A DNA stretch of 7,544 nucleotides, taken from positions 1 to 7,544 of the forward strand of contig JAFOED010000050.1 in assembly GCA_017380355.1 (NCBI GenBank), written 5' to 3'. How positions within the stretch are numbered: position 1 is the first letter of the stretch; each line of letters begins with the position of its first letter. This document shows positions 6,989 through 7,544 of this stretch, piece by piece. The position numbers and the translations under genes are program-made. The notes beneath the pieces are model-generated. The model saw only the letters and a list, made by a program, of their open reading frames with translations, did no database searches and was not told where the DNA came from. Source of the DNA: Ruminococcus sp. (GTDB taxonomy: Bacteria > Bacillota > Clostridia > Oscillospirales > Acutalibacteraceae).

Positions 6989-7543
6989 TTATAGATATTG
7001 CAGCAACATGTTGATATCTTCGTCTGAGGTAGCCCATGAGCTAGCAAAACGGACCACAGTACGGTTTTCATCGAGTCTTTCCCAAAAGCCAAATGCAACA
7101 TTCTGCCTTAGTTCTTCGAGTTTTTCATTTTCTAAAACGACAAAAATCTGGTTGGTCACAGTCTCAATATAAAACTCATAACCTTTATCAATAAAAGCTT
7201 TTCTCATTTTGTCAGCCATCGTTATAGCGTGCTTGCTGATTTCAAAATACAAGCCATCAGTAAATAGCGTATCAAACTGAACTCCTAGTAGCCTGCCTTT
7301 CGCAAGTAACGCTCCATGTTGTTTAATTTGGGTCATAAAATGAGCCGGAGTATTTCCATTCGTAAAAACTAAAGCTTCACCACACAGAGCTCCAACTTTA
7401 GTTCCACCAATATAAAAAACATCACAAGTTTTAGCTATATCAGCAACAGCGACACCATTTCCTCCAGCGTTCACAACGGCCGTATCGACAGCCGCTGGGG
7501 TCGGATCGCCGGTTGCCTGTTCTCCAACTACGGCTTCCGCAGA
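6989..7543 (-). CDS. Low-specificity threonine aldolase-like PLP enzyme, N-terminal part absent
   Basis: This looks like a fold-type I PLP enzyme of the threonine aldolase / beta-eliminating lyase family, which cleaves L-threonine or allo-threonine to glycine and acetaldehyde. About 161 residues are clearly homologous, from the codon at 7474 to the TAA at 6991-6989. ADIAKTCDVFYIGGTKVGAL holds the PLP-binding lysine (codon 7399-7397), and the C-terminal RFASSWAT carries the arginine expected to hold the substrate carboxylate. Full-length relatives have about 340 residues, so only the C-terminal half is present. The GTG at 7474 is not a credible start, because it lies in the middle of the domain. 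The frame stays open to the edge, but residues beyond 7474 (for example ATGDPTPAAVDTAVV) do not resemble the family; the expected DGARL-type motif is missing there. The function is unrelated to the pyr operon. Confidence 0.8.
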   Translation of the reverse strand, partial: SAEAVVGEQATGDPTPAAVDTAVVNAGGNGVAVADIAKTCDVFYIGGTKVGALCGEALVFTNGNTPAHFMTQIKQHGALLAKGRLLGVQFDTLFTDGLYFEISKHAITMADKMRKAFIDKGYEFYIETVTNQIFVVLENEKLEELRQNVAFGFWERLDENRTVVRFASSWATSDEDINMLLQYL

Positions 7544-7544
7544 A
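7475..7544. other. GC-rich window end with disrupted coding content
   Basis: By hand count this 70-base end is 44/70 G+C (63%), far above the neighbouring genes. The minus-strand aldolase frame is open but unlike the family. Restoring a DGARLxYGL-like motif would need at least two single-base shifts around 7480-7495. On the plus strand one frame reads RWGRIAGCLFSNYGFRR, which looks protein-like but which I cannot identify. The options are a frameshifted gene, a rearrangement, or a chimeric or low-quality sequence end. Confidence 0.4.

Overview
The window is almost entirely a compact minus-strand operon for de novo pyrimidine (UMP) synthesis. In transcription order, from right to left, it reads pyrC, carB, pyrK, pyrD (class 1B), pyrF, and the last gene runs off the left edge. 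The combination points to a low-to-moderate GC Gram-positive (Bacillota), most likely a Clostridia-type anaerobe. The evidence is the PyrK-coupled NAD-dependent class 1B dihydroorotate dehydrogenase, strong AGGAGG ribosome-binding sites, a TTGACA-17-TATAAT promoter and a PyrR-type attenuator. I cannot name the genus from this sequence.

Layout from left to right: 1-609 pyrF (3' end missing); 609-1520 pyrD; 1508-2242 pyrK; 2252-5428 carB; 5469-6677 pyrC; 6678-6851 operon leader and promoter; 6852-6988 AT-rich intergenic DNA; 6989 to the right edge, the C-terminal half of a PLP-dependent threonine aldolase-like gene, same strand but unrelated pathway. Genes within the operon overlap or are separated by 1 to 40 bases, so they are almost certainly co-transcribed and partly translationally coupled.

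The encoded steps are carbamoyl phosphate synthesis (large subunit only), dihydroorotate formation, oxidation to orotate by the PyrD-PyrK complex, and OMP decarboxylation. Aspartate transcarbamoylase (pyrB), the glutaminase subunit of carbamoyl phosphate synthetase (carA), orotate phosphoribosyltransferase (pyrE) and pyrR are not in the window. CarA is notable because it usually sits directly before carB, and here pyrC does instead.

The most informative non-coding region is the 139-nt leader before pyrC. I could fold by hand a PyrR-binding loop (hexaloop CAGAGA), a 14-bp antiterminator and a 12-bp intrinsic terminator whose arms overlap so that they exclude one another. This is the expected UMP-responsive attenuation switch. 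I see no new biological system; the pathway genes look intact and ordinary. The one real irregularity is the right-hand end, where the threonine aldolase homology stops close to where its conserved DGARL-type motif should be and GC content rises to about 63%. This suggests a frameshifted, rearranged or chimeric end.
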